Source of the DNA: Terriglobia bacterium
GTDB lineage: Bacteria; Acidobacteriota; Terriglobia; Bryobacterales; Bryobacteraceae
Direction: 5' to 3'
DNA: 64,000 nucleotides
NCBI GenBank assembly: GCA_021325235.1
Contig: JAJPHN010000025.1
Span: forward strand, 248,001-312,000
Part shown: positions 1 to 7,055 of the stretch, in pieces
Layout of the letters: each line of letters starts with the position of its first letter
Position numbering within the stretch: the first letter of the stretch is position 1
Made by a program: the position numbers and the translations under genes
Notes under the pieces: generated by a model
Database searches by the model: none
What the model was told of the DNA's origin: nothing
The model's input: only the letters and a program-made list of their open reading frames with translations

Positions 1-785
1 TCGAGAACGACGGGCAAGTTGCGACCCGCTTCGGCCATCGAAAGCGCATGCACCGCGGCAACGGTCCGAAGAGCCTGGACAGCAGGCGCTGGCCCGGTGG
101 CGGATGCGGAAGGTGCGGGAGGCCTTATTACCGCAACTGCTTCCCGTCCAAATGAGTGTAGGACGGTGTAGACCGGACTGCCTTCCGCATTGAAATACAC
201 GTCAGCGACGCCTCGCACCCGCACGACTGCGCCGACCAGGTTGGAAATCTCGTTGCCGTCGTCCTCCTGGAAACGGACGTCGAGCATGCTGCCATTTCTC
301 TTGAGAAAGATGTTGGTGTGGCTCCCACCTTTTTCGGATGCTGAGGCGATAAGCCCCTGCACTTCCACCAGGTGGTACTGTTCGAGGCGCCCAAGATTCT
401 GACTCGAGTCCACGGATAGAGGTGGATACTCGGAGGGATTCGCGGCTCGCCCGGTATCGGTCAGCCGCGCCTCGCTCAGAGTCAGAACAGGTTCAACGCC
501 GCTCAGCTCTCCTTCGGCATCGACCCAATCGCCGACTTTCAGCGCGCCAGCGGAGGTGCCTTGTACGCGAATTCCGCCGCTCTGATCCTGCAGAAAGGCC
601 AGGTAATGACCGTTGTCCCAGTAGGTCAGAATGCCGTGGACGTGAACCCGGCTGCGGTCGACCTGATGGGAAAGGCCGAGACTCGCAATCGATCCGTTGC
701 GGAATTGAGAACCGGGATGCCAGCCGCAAGCCGTCAGAAAGCCGACGGCGGCGAGCAGGGCCACAACTCTGGGCGCGGGTCTCAC
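1..785 (-). CDS. Lipoprotein with two OB-like domains, partial (3' end outside window)
   Basis: An open frame runs from a GTG at 785 off the left edge. The N-terminus is a hydrophobic signal ending in a lipobox (LTAC), so the product is probably a lipid-anchored exported protein. Two similar beta-rich segments follow (about residues 45-110 and 135-215). Each has the pattern 'V.V.G.L......D...G.......G....VGD.V...G', typical of OB-like domains. Near residue 250 a segment reading 'VHALSMAEAGRNLPVVL' begins. In Acidobacteria and Planctomycetes such a segment often opens an input domain of sensor kinases, so the missing part may be a kinase; that is inference. An in-frame GTG at 806 is an alternative start. 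No ribosome binding site decides between them. Confidence 0.7.
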   Translation of the reverse strand, partial: MRPAPRVVALLAAVGFLTACGWHPGSQFRNGSIASLGLSHQVDRSRVHVHGILTYWDNGHYLAFLQDQSGGIRVQGTSAGALKVGDWVDAEGELSGVEPVLTLSEARLTDTGRAANPSEYPPLSVDSSQNLGRLEQYHLVEVQGLIASASEKGGSHTNIFLKRNGSMLDVRFQEDDGNEISNLVGAVVRVRGVADVYFNAEGSPVYTVLHSFGREAVAVIRPPAPSASATGPAPAVQALRTVAAVHALSMAEAGRNLPVVL

Positions 786-928
786 GGAAATGCACTCTTG
801 TCCCACTTATCGGACGGAAGCCGCAAAGAGTTTAGAGGAAATCCGCTATGACCGATGCCAGCCGCTGACGGCAGTCCGTCCCCAACGGGAAAACTCGCGG
901 TGCGCTTCGATTGTCAGCTACCCCAAGT

Positions 929-1477
929 TCAGCGCTGGCTGGCTTCCCCTGATGCGACGCGCGCATTAAATTCGGCGGAGCGATTGCGCGGGACGCTGAG
1001 CGAGCGCCAGTTTTCCGAGCGAAAGTGTTTGGCAAGCAGGACGATCTGTCCGACGTGGTACGCGTAATGCGCGATCTGGCGATTGATGGCCTGCATCACA
1101 GAATGCGGTTCGCCGCGAATTTCGACCTTGGTGTCCAGATCGTCTTCCGAGAGCGGTTCCAACGCAGAAAAAACATATCGCCAGCCGCGCTCCCAGGTTT
1201 CGAGCACGGCCTGACGCGTTGCGGGTGGCTCGACGAATTCGCTGTCGCGGTTGCGGTCGGGCTTTTCGCCGTCGGTGGCCAGGAAATTGGTCCAGCGCGA
1301 GCGCATGTTGCCCGTCATGTGCTTGATGATCTGCGCGATTGAATTCATCTCCGGGTCCAGCGTGGCGGTGAGTTCTTCATCGGTGACCTGAGCCAGGGCA
1401 CCGTCGCCGAGCTTTTTGTAATGGTGGAAAAGCGAGAGAGCGTCTTCGAGGTAGGAGGTGGTGAACTGGTGCGCCAT
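929..1477 (-). CDS. DinB-like protein of the DUF1572 type
   Basis: This 182-residue protein has the four-helix DinB/YfiT-like layout. The metal-ligand histidines expected for the superfamily are at His53 ('KHM') and His137/His141 ('AHYAYH'). The family resembles DUF1572, whose members are cytoplasmic and mostly uncharacterised; some DinB-like proteins are thiol-dependent transferases. The substrate cannot be told from the sequence. The start ATG follows an AGGAG-like site that overlaps the stop codon of the small upstream gene (1482-1700), so the two are probably translationally coupled. The length is normal for the family. Confidence 0.85.
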   Translation of the reverse strand: MAHQFTTSYLEDALSLFHHYKKLGDGALAQVTDEELTATLDPEMNSIAQIIKHMTGNMRSRWTNFLATDGEKPDRNRDSEFVEPPATRQAVLETWERGWRYVFSALEPLSEDDLDTKVEIRGEPHSVMQAINRQIAHYAYHVGQIVLLAKHFRSENWRSLSVPRNRSAEFNARVASGEASQR

Positions 1478-1481
1478 GCTC

Positions 1482-1700
1482 CTATTTTGGCGCGCGCGGA
1501 TGCTCGGATTGATACTGGACGCAGTAGACGAAACGGATGGTCTGATAGAAGGTCTGAGCGCGCGCGGTCACCTCACAAACGGTGCAGTGCGCGGCCTGCC
1601 AGAGGCGGCCCGAATACGTTACGCCGGGCACGAGCGCAACCAGCATAAGGGCGGGCGCGAGAACCAGCCGTTTTGAGCGCTTTGTTTGCTGGGTAGGCAT
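1482..1700 (-). CDS. Small hypothetical membrane-anchored or exported protein
   Basis: This 72-residue protein has a basic N-terminus followed by a hydrophobic stretch (about residues 12-28). Its tail contains three cysteines, two of them as 'CTVC'. No family is recognised. The evidence for it being real is a GGAG ribosome binding site about nine bases before the ATG, and tight coupling to the DUF1572 gene, whose start lies four bases beyond this stop. The reading frame continues upstream antisense to the cytochrome gene, but that extension has no support. It may be a single-pass inner-membrane protein or a cleaved peptide. Confidence 0.5.
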   Translation of the reverse strand: MPTQQTKRSKRLVLAPALMLVALVPGVTYSGRLWQAAHCTVCEVTARAQTFYQTIRFVYCVQYQSEHPRAPK

Positions 1701-1811
1701 TGCGATTGCTCCATTCTGCTTTTGCCTATATGTCGTTTGACGGAAGCAGAGTTCGACAAGTCGCGAAAAAATCGTTAAAAAACTCTGCGCTAGACTGCAA
1801 GCATCGTAAAC

Positions 1812-2879
1812 ATGCGCGTAACAAAAGTCTTGCTGCTGGCCCTGTGCGCCGGGGCGATCGTGTACGGCCAACTGCCCGATGCGCCGGGCCGCGACACGGT
1901 GAAGCGCGTCTGCGGCGCCTGCCATCCGGCGGAAGTTGTGCTGGCCAAAGGAATGACGCGCGAGCAGTGGGGCAGCATCGTATCCAATATGATCAGCCGC
2001 GGAGCCAAGGGCACCGATGCCGAGTTTGCGCAGATCATTGATTACCTTTCCACCAATCTGCCGCCCAAAGCGCCGGCTGCGACTGCGGGTGCTGCCAAGC
2101 GCCCGCGGCGGCCATCGAATCTGATCGACGAAGCGGGAGCGGCGGATAAGCAGATTGTGGACGAAGAAGCGGCGGCGCGCGGCAGTGCGATCTACAAAGC
2201 GCAGTGCGTGAGCTGCCACGGCGAGCAGGCGCGCGGGACGGCGAAGGACGGCACGGATCTCGTCCGCTCGCTGATAGTTCTTGAAGATCGGAACGGCAGC
2301 AAACTTGGTCCGTTTCTCGCCAAGGGCCATCCCATGCAGAGCGGCGCGGCTTCATCCAGCCTGACGCAGGCTCAGATCGAGGATCTTTCAAATTATCTCA
2401 AGCAGGAAGTCGATAACACGCTGCGTACGGGACCGTATAACAAAGTGCTGAACGTGCTGACGGGCGATCCGAAAGCGGGCGAGGCGTTTTTCAACGGGGC
2501 GGGGCATTGCAATCAGTGTCATTCGCCAACCGGCGATCTGGCGCACATTGCGAGCCGGTATGATCCACCCACGCTGCAGCTGAAAACAGTGTTTCCACAG
2601 ACGGTTGCGTTCGGGCGCCACTCGATGGGCGCGGGACGAAAGCCCGTCACGGTGACCGTGACCACGGCTTCCGGAGAGAAAGCCGAGGGTGAGCTGATCG
2701 AGATGGACGATTTCAATGTCTCGCTGCGCGATAAGGATGGGCAGTATCGCTCATTTGCGCGCGGGCCCGGCGTCACGGTCGAGAAACACGATCCTTACGA
2801 AGCGCACGAGAAGCTGCTCGATCAGTACACCGATAAAGAGATTCATGACGTGGTGGCGTATCTGGAGACGTTGAAGTGA
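1812..2879 (+). CDS. Exported triheme c-type cytochrome
   Basis: The 355-residue protein starts with a signal peptide (about residues 1-19). It carries three CxxCH heme-attachment motifs: CGACH at 34-38, CVSCH near 131-135 and CNQCH near 233-237. The first domain resembles short quinohemoprotein-type cytochromes and the other two are ordinary class-I domains. The C-terminal part (about 260-340) is a small beta domain. The stop codon overlaps the GTG start of the quinoprotein gene by four bases (GTGA), so the two are co-translated. The cytochrome is the likely electron acceptor of that periplasmic dehydrogenase. Confidence 0.9.
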   Translation: MRVTKVLLLALCAGAIVYGQLPDAPGRDTVKRVCGACHPAEVVLAKGMTREQWGSIVSNMISRGAKGTDAEFAQIIDYLSTNLPPKAPAATAGAAKRPRRPSNLIDEAGAADKQIVDEEAAARGSAIYKAQCVSCHGEQARGTAKDGTDLVRSLIVLEDRNGSKLGPFLAKGHPMQSGAASSSLTQAQIEDLSNYLKQEVDNTLRTGPYNKVLNVLTGDPKAGEAFFNGAGHCNQCHSPTGDLAHIASRYDPPTLQLKTVFPQTVAFGRHSMGAGRKPVTVTVTTASGEKAEGELIEMDDFNVSLRDKDGQYRSFARGPGVTVEKHDPYEAHEKLLDQYTDKEIHDVVAYLETLK

Positions 2880-4420
2880 AGCGTATTTTTGTTCTGGCCG
2901 CGTGCCTCGGCGCGTGCGGCGTTTTGCTGGCGCAGAATGTGGAATGGCCGACCTATAACGGCGATTATTCGGGACGGCGCTTCAGCCAGCTCACGCAAAT
3001 CAACAAAGACAATGTGAAGTCGCTTAGCCTGAGCTGGGTCTATCGCGTGAACGGTGGCGCAGATCCCTCAGCCGCGGTCATCAAAGCGACTCCGCTGGTG
3101 AAAGATGGCGTGATGTATTTCACCGCGCCCGACCACGCCTGGGCCATCGATGCGCGTACCGGTCATGAGATCTGGAAGTATCAGTGGTCGTCGAAAGGCG
3201 GCATCCATCTCGGTAATCGCGGCGCCGGTATCTACGAGAACTGGCTCTACTTCGAGACGCCGGATTGCCACCTGATCTCGCTGAATCGCAAAGATGGATC
3301 GTTTCGCTGGAGCCAGTCGATCTGCAACCTCGATCAGATGTACTACTCGTCGGTCGCGCCGATCATCATCAAGAATCACGTAATCGTTGGCGTGAGCGGC
3401 GATGATCTTGACATTCCCGGCTATCTCGAGGCCCGCGATCCGGAGACGGGCGATCTGCAGTGGAAATGGATGAGCGTGCCGAAGCCGGGTGAACCGGGTT
3501 CCGAGACCTGGCCGAGCGAAGATGCCATGGAGCACGGCGGCGGAATGACCTGGGTGCCCTGTACCTACGACCCTGAAATGAACATGCTGTTTGTGGGCAC
3601 GGGCAATCCGCAGCCCGTGATCATCGGTAAGGGACGCGAAGGACACAATCTGTTTACCGAGTCGATCGTGGCGCTGAATGCGGATAGCGGAAAGCTGGTG
3701 TGGTGGTTCCAGCCCTCGCCGCACGACACGCATGACTGGGACGCGGTGCAGACGCCGGTTCTGATCGATGGTGAAATCAATGGTCAGCCGAAGAAGCTGG
3801 TGGCGCAGGCAAGCCGCAACGGCTGGTTTTTCGTGCTCGATCGCAAGACGGGCAAGGACTACGTCAGCACGGAGTATGTGAAAACGAACTGGGCCAAGGG
3901 CGTCGATGCGAAAGGCCAGCCCATACCGAATCCGGCCAAGGAACCGAAGGAGGATGGCGCGCTGGTGTCGCCCAATCAGGGTGGCGCGGCGAACTGGCCG
4001 CCGCCAAGCTTCAGCCCGCAGACCGGCTTGTTCTATGTGAATGCGACGCGCGCATTCAGTATTTACTACGTCTACGATACGAGCGAAAAGGCGGAAGGCT
4101 GGGGCGGCAACGATCAGGGCGGCTGGGGCGAGTCGATGCTGCAGGCCATTGATTACCAGACGGGCAAGATTCGCTGGAGCCACAAATGGGAAGGCGACAG
4201 CGTGCGCGGCGGTGTGCTGAGCACGGCGGGCGGATTGGTCTTCGCCGGCGATCCGGAGAATAATTTCATCGCACTTGATGCGAAAACAGGCGACCCGTTG
4301 TGGCATGCGAATCTCGGCAAAGGCGTAAGCAACGGTCCCATGACCTACGAGCTGAACGGTACGCAGTATGTGGTGGTCGCCGCAGGCGATTCGATTTACG
4401 CCTTTGTGGTGAATAGATAG
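2876..4420 (+). CDS. PQQ-type quinoprotein dehydrogenase (methanol/ethanol dehydrogenase-like)
   Basis: This 514-residue protein has a signal peptide and the repeated W-docking blades of the eight-bladed quinoprotein propeller ('ID..TG...W', 'ALD..TGD.LWH'). A family member would oxidise an alcohol in the periplasm and pass electrons to the cytochrome encoded just upstream. At the catalytic loop it reads 'SPHDTHDWDAV'. Asp287 aligns with the catalytic aspartate, and an Asp two residues later (Asp289) occupies the position that marks lanthanide-binding enzymes. Many Acidobacteria carry such quinoproteins without PQQ biosynthesis genes (the 'acido-empty-quinoprotein' families), so the cofactor is uncertain. 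The gene starts at GTG, overlapping the cytochrome stop. Confidence 0.88.
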   Translation: MKRIFVLAACLGACGVLLAQNVEWPTYNGDYSGRRFSQLTQINKDNVKSLSLSWVYRVNGGADPSAAVIKATPLVKDGVMYFTAPDHAWAIDARTGHEIWKYQWSSKGGIHLGNRGAGIYENWLYFETPDCHLISLNRKDGSFRWSQSICNLDQMYYSSVAPIIIKNHVIVGVSGDDLDIPGYLEARDPETGDLQWKWMSVPKPGEPGSETWPSEDAMEHGGGMTWVPCTYDPEMNMLFVGTGNPQPVIIGKGREGHNLFTESIVALNADSGKLVWWFQPSPHDTHDWDAVQTPVLIDGEINGQPKKLVAQASRNGWFFVLDRKTGKDYVSTEYVKTNWAKGVDAKGQPIPNPAKEPKEDGALVSPNQGGAANWPPPSFSPQTGLFYVNATRAFSIYYVYDTSEKAEGWGGNDQGGWGESMLQAIDYQTGKIRWSHKWEGDSVRGGVLSTAGGLVFAGDPENNFIALDAKTGDPLWHANLGKGVSNGPMTYELNGTQYVVVAAGDSIYAFVVNR

Positions 4421-4426
4421 CGATTA

Positions 4427-4475
4427 GCCATCAGGTGTCAGCCGTCAGCTATCAGCCATCAGCCGTCAGCTTTCA
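4427..4475. repeat. Left arm of inverted repeat, TCAGC-rich
   Basis: Five to six imperfect units of the type 'gccatcag / gccgtcag / gctatcag' run up to just before the start of the four-helix-bundle gene. The reverse complement of the right arm (4823-4864) contains the same string of TCAGC units and ends in the same 'cagctttca'. The two arms therefore form an inverted repeat around the gene. Confidence 0.75.
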
Positions 4476-4481
4476 CCTGCT

Positions 4482-4841
4482 ATGCGAGATTTTCGGGAAC
4501 TGCTGGTCTGGCAGAAGGCTCATCAGCTTACGTTAGCGATTTATCAGCTGACGTCATCCTTTCCGCGAGAGGAGTTGTATGGTCTGAGCAGCCAGTTGCG
4601 GCGAGCATGCTCCTCCATTCCGGCAAACCTTGCTGAGGGGTGTGGACGCAACGGCAGCGCTGAATTCGCACGCTATTGCTCAATCGCAATGGGATCGGCG
4701 AGCGAGTTGGAATACCATCTGCTCCTCGCCAAAGACCTCAATCTGATCAATGAGGAAGAACACGCCGCTTTGTCGGAGCGCACTACGGAGTTGAAAAAGA
4801 TGCTGACCACGCTCTTTCAGAGGCTGAAAGCTGATGGCTGA
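4482..4841 (+). CDS. Four-helix-bundle protein (S23/TIGR02436 family)
   Basis: This 119-residue protein starts 'MRDFRELLVWQKAH' and contains 'QLRRACSSIPANLAEG', the hallmark of the four-helix-bundle family. That family includes proteins encoded in 23S rRNA intervening sequences and the accessory proteins of diversity-generating retroelements. Its biochemical role is unknown. Members are scattered singly through unrelated genomes. Here the gene is enclosed by inverted arrays of TCAGC units, and the right array begins inside the last codons. It lies between two unrelated genes. This looks like a small transposable or retro-mobilised cassette, but no transposase or reverse transcriptase is seen. 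Confidence 0.88.
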   Translation: MRDFRELLVWQKAHQLTLAIYQLTSSFPREELYGLSSQLRRACSSIPANLAEGCGRNGSAEFARYCSIAMGSASELEYHLLLAKDLNLINEEEHAALSERTTELKKMLTTLFQRLKADG

Positions 4842-4864
4842 CAGCTGACAGCTGACCGCTGACC
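4823..4864. repeat. Right arm of inverted repeat, TCAGC-rich
   Basis: The units 'gctgaaagctgatggctgacagctgac...' are the inverted counterpart of 4427-4475. They overlap the last six codons of the four-helix-bundle gene. The transcript could fold the two arms together across the whole gene. Confidence 0.75.
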
Positions 4865-4868
4865 CGCT

Positions 4869-6053
4869 TTATCGCTCGAAGTGCATGACCGTTTCGAAGT
4901 GATAGGTCTGTGGAAAGAGATCGATCAGCGCGACGCGGCGAATACGATACGCCGAAACAAGCGAATGCGCGTCGCGGGCCAGCGTTGCCGGATCGCAGCT
5001 TACAATCGTCACTTGTTTCGGGCGCAACCGCAGAATGGCTTCGGTGGCTTTCGCGCCGAGTCCGGCGCGCGGCGGGTCGGCGATCAGCAGATCGGGAGCC
5101 GTGTCCTGGGTCGTTAAGTAGCTTTCGGCAGAGGAGCGCACCGCCCGTATGTTTTCACGCTCGCGGGCATTGAACTCGAGGTCACGAACGGCGGAATTGC
5201 CGCGCTCAATCCCCTCAACTCGCTTGAAACGGCTGGCCAACGGAAGCGAGAACAGGCCAACACCCGCGTACAAGTCGACGGCGAACTCGCCCTGCGCGTC
5301 CCGGACCGCTTCTTCGACCAGCGGATCGATCAGAAACCGATTCACCTGGAAAAAAGAGCCGCCGCTGATGCGAAACCGGTGGGCCGCAGCCTCGTATTCA
5401 ATTGCACCGGATGCAAGTCCCGGCAGGAAACCCGCGCACCAGGAGAAGAAACGCGCTGCCACCGGGCGATCGGATTCGAGAACGTTGAGCTGCAGATCGG
5501 TACCGTTCGTAAAGAGCTCGAGCGAACGCAGGAAATTCGGCCACTCGGGCCGTTTCACCGCTTCGGCGATCCGCGCGATTGCTTCCACCAGCACAGGAGC
5601 CGAGATGTAGCAGTGATCGATCGCGCAGAGATCGTGCGAACTCGCTTTTCGAAATCCCGACTGGCCGCGTGCGAAGTGCAGCTGGATGCGATTGCGGTAG
5701 AACCACGGCTCGGCGCTGATAACGGGAATCTCGTCGCCGTACTCGATACCGCCCAGCCGTTGCAGCGTTTCGCGCAGAATGGCGGTTTTTTGAGAAAGCT
5801 GATACTCGTAAGCGGCGTGCTGATACTGGCAGCCGCCGCAGGTGCCGAAATATTCGCAGCGCGGCGTGACACGCTCGGCAGAAGGCGCGAGGATTTCGGG
5901 CGCGCTGCCGCGAAGCAGGCCGTTCTTGACGCGCGCTGTCTGAACACTGACGCGTTCGCCCGGAAGAACATAGGGCGCCAGCACGACCTGGCCATCGGCG
6001 CGCGCAAGGCCGTCGCCTCCGTAGACAAGTTTCTCAATCGTTACTTCGGGCAT
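4869..6053 (-). CDS. TrmA/RlmD-type RNA (uracil-5-)-methyltransferase
   Basis: This 394-residue protein has an N-terminal TRAM-like domain (1-55). An iron-sulfur cluster site follows: 'CEYFGTCGGC' near residues 67-76, with a fourth cysteine in 'DHC'. Next comes a Rossmann methyltransferase domain with 'DLYAGVGLFSLPLA', 'ADPPRAGL' and the catalytic-cysteine motif 'SCDPATLARD'. The family transfers a methyl group from S-adenosylmethionine to C5 of uridine in tRNA or 23S rRNA. The cluster points to the RlmC/RlmD branch, but the exact target position cannot be assigned. A GTG directly before the ATG (6056) could also be used. It is divergent from trpS, with about 24 bases between the starts. Confidence 0.9.
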   Translation of the reverse strand: MPEVTIEKLVYGGDGLARADGQVVLAPYVLPGERVSVQTARVKNGLLRGSAPEILAPSAERVTPRCEYFGTCGGCQYQHAAYEYQLSQKTAILRETLQRLGGIEYGDEIPVISAEPWFYRNRIQLHFARGQSGFRKASSHDLCAIDHCYISAPVLVEAIARIAEAVKRPEWPNFLRSLELFTNGTDLQLNVLESDRPVAARFFSWCAGFLPGLASGAIEYEAAAHRFRISGGSFFQVNRFLIDPLVEEAVRDAQGEFAVDLYAGVGLFSLPLASRFKRVEGIERGNSAVRDLEFNARERENIRAVRSSAESYLTTQDTAPDLLIADPPRAGLGAKATEAILRLRPKQVTIVSCDPATLARDAHSLVSAYRIRRVALIDLFPQTYHFETVMHFER

Positions 6054-6077
6054 CACTTACCATGAAAATTCTTCCTG

Positions 6078-7055
6078 ATGAAAGCACGCGTCTTCTCCGG
6101 CGTTCAGCCGACCGGACAACTTCATATTGGCAATTATCTCGGAGCGCTCAAGAACTGGGCCGAGATCCAGGCCAATTATGAGAGCATTTTCTGCATTGTC
6201 GATCTGCACGCCGTCACCACCTATCAAAAGCCGGAAGAGCTGCGTACCAAGATCCGCGAGACCGCGGCGTTGTTTTTGGCCGCCGGAATCGACCCCGATA
6301 TCTCATCCATCATGGTGCAATCAGCTGTTTCCGGCCACGCCGAACTTGCCTGGCTGCTGACCTGTGTGACGCCGCTTGGCTGGCTCGAGCGCATGACGCA
6401 GTTTAAAGCAAAAGCCGCCGCCCAGGAGACCATCGGCGATGGCATTCTGCAGTACCCGGTGCTGATGGCGGCCGACATTTTGCTGTATCAGGCGAGCATC
6501 GTGCCCGTAGGCGAAGACCAGTCACAGCATCTGGAGCTGACGCGTGATCTTGCGCAGCGCTTCAACTCGATGTACGGCGAAACGTTTGTGATGCCCGCGA
6601 CAAAATTGCCGGCTGTGGGCGCGCGCATCATGGGTCTGGACGATCCAACGCAGAAGATGAGCAAATCGACTACCGGCGCAGGCCACGCGATCGGGCTGCT
6701 CGACGAGCCGAAGGCCATTCAGAAAAAAATCGCGCGGGCGACCACCGATTCGAATCCGGGCGTCGACGTGGAAAATATGGGGCCGGGCATCGCGAATCTG
6801 TTTACCATTGCGCAGGCGTGCGACACGGGCGTGACGAAAGAGCGCGTGGCCGGAATGCGCTACGGCGATTTCAAAAAACTGGTGGCGGACGCGGTGATTG
6901 CGCGGCTCGAGCCGATACAGAAGCGGTATCGGGAAGTGACAGCAGAGCCGGGTTATCTGGATACCATACTCGAGCGCGGCCGCCAGCATGTGACGCCGCT
7001 CGCGGAGGAGACGGTGCGGCGTGTGAAGCAGGCCATGGGTATTTATACGCGCTGA
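6078..7055 (+). CDS. trpS: Tryptophanyl-tRNA synthetase
   Basis: This 325-residue class I aminoacyl-tRNA synthetase charges tRNA-Trp in the cytoplasm. The ATP-binding signature is seen as 'HIGN' within 'PTGQLHIGNYLGALKNW' near residue 16. The second signature is 'KMSKS' near residue 194. The length is typical of the compact bacterial enzyme. The 3' end overlaps the convergent helicase gene by 13 bases. Confidence 0.97.
   Translation: MKARVFSGVQPTGQLHIGNYLGALKNWAEIQANYESIFCIVDLHAVTTYQKPEELRTKIRETAALFLAAGIDPDISSIMVQSAVSGHAELAWLLTCVTPLGWLERMTQFKAKAAAQETIGDGILQYPVLMAADILLYQASIVPVGEDQSQHLELTRDLAQRFNSMYGETFVMPATKLPAVGARIMGLDDPTQKMSKSTTGAGHAIGLLDEPKAIQKKIARATTDSNPGVDVENMGPGIANLFTIAQACDTGVTKERVAGMRYGDFKKLVADAVIARLEPIQKRYREVTAEPGYLDTILERGRQHVTPLAEETVRRVKQAMGIYTR

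Noticed and set aside
1700..2330. Long minus-strand open frame running upstream of the small gene at 1482-1700
   Set aside because: It is antisense to the cytochrome gene, has no family features, and the ATG at 1700 has its own ribosome binding site.
3068..4306. 412-codon minus-strand open frame antisense to the quinoprotein gene
   Set aside because: It is a GC-driven shadow, rich in Arg/Ala/His/Ile with no motif, while the plus strand encodes a recognised family.
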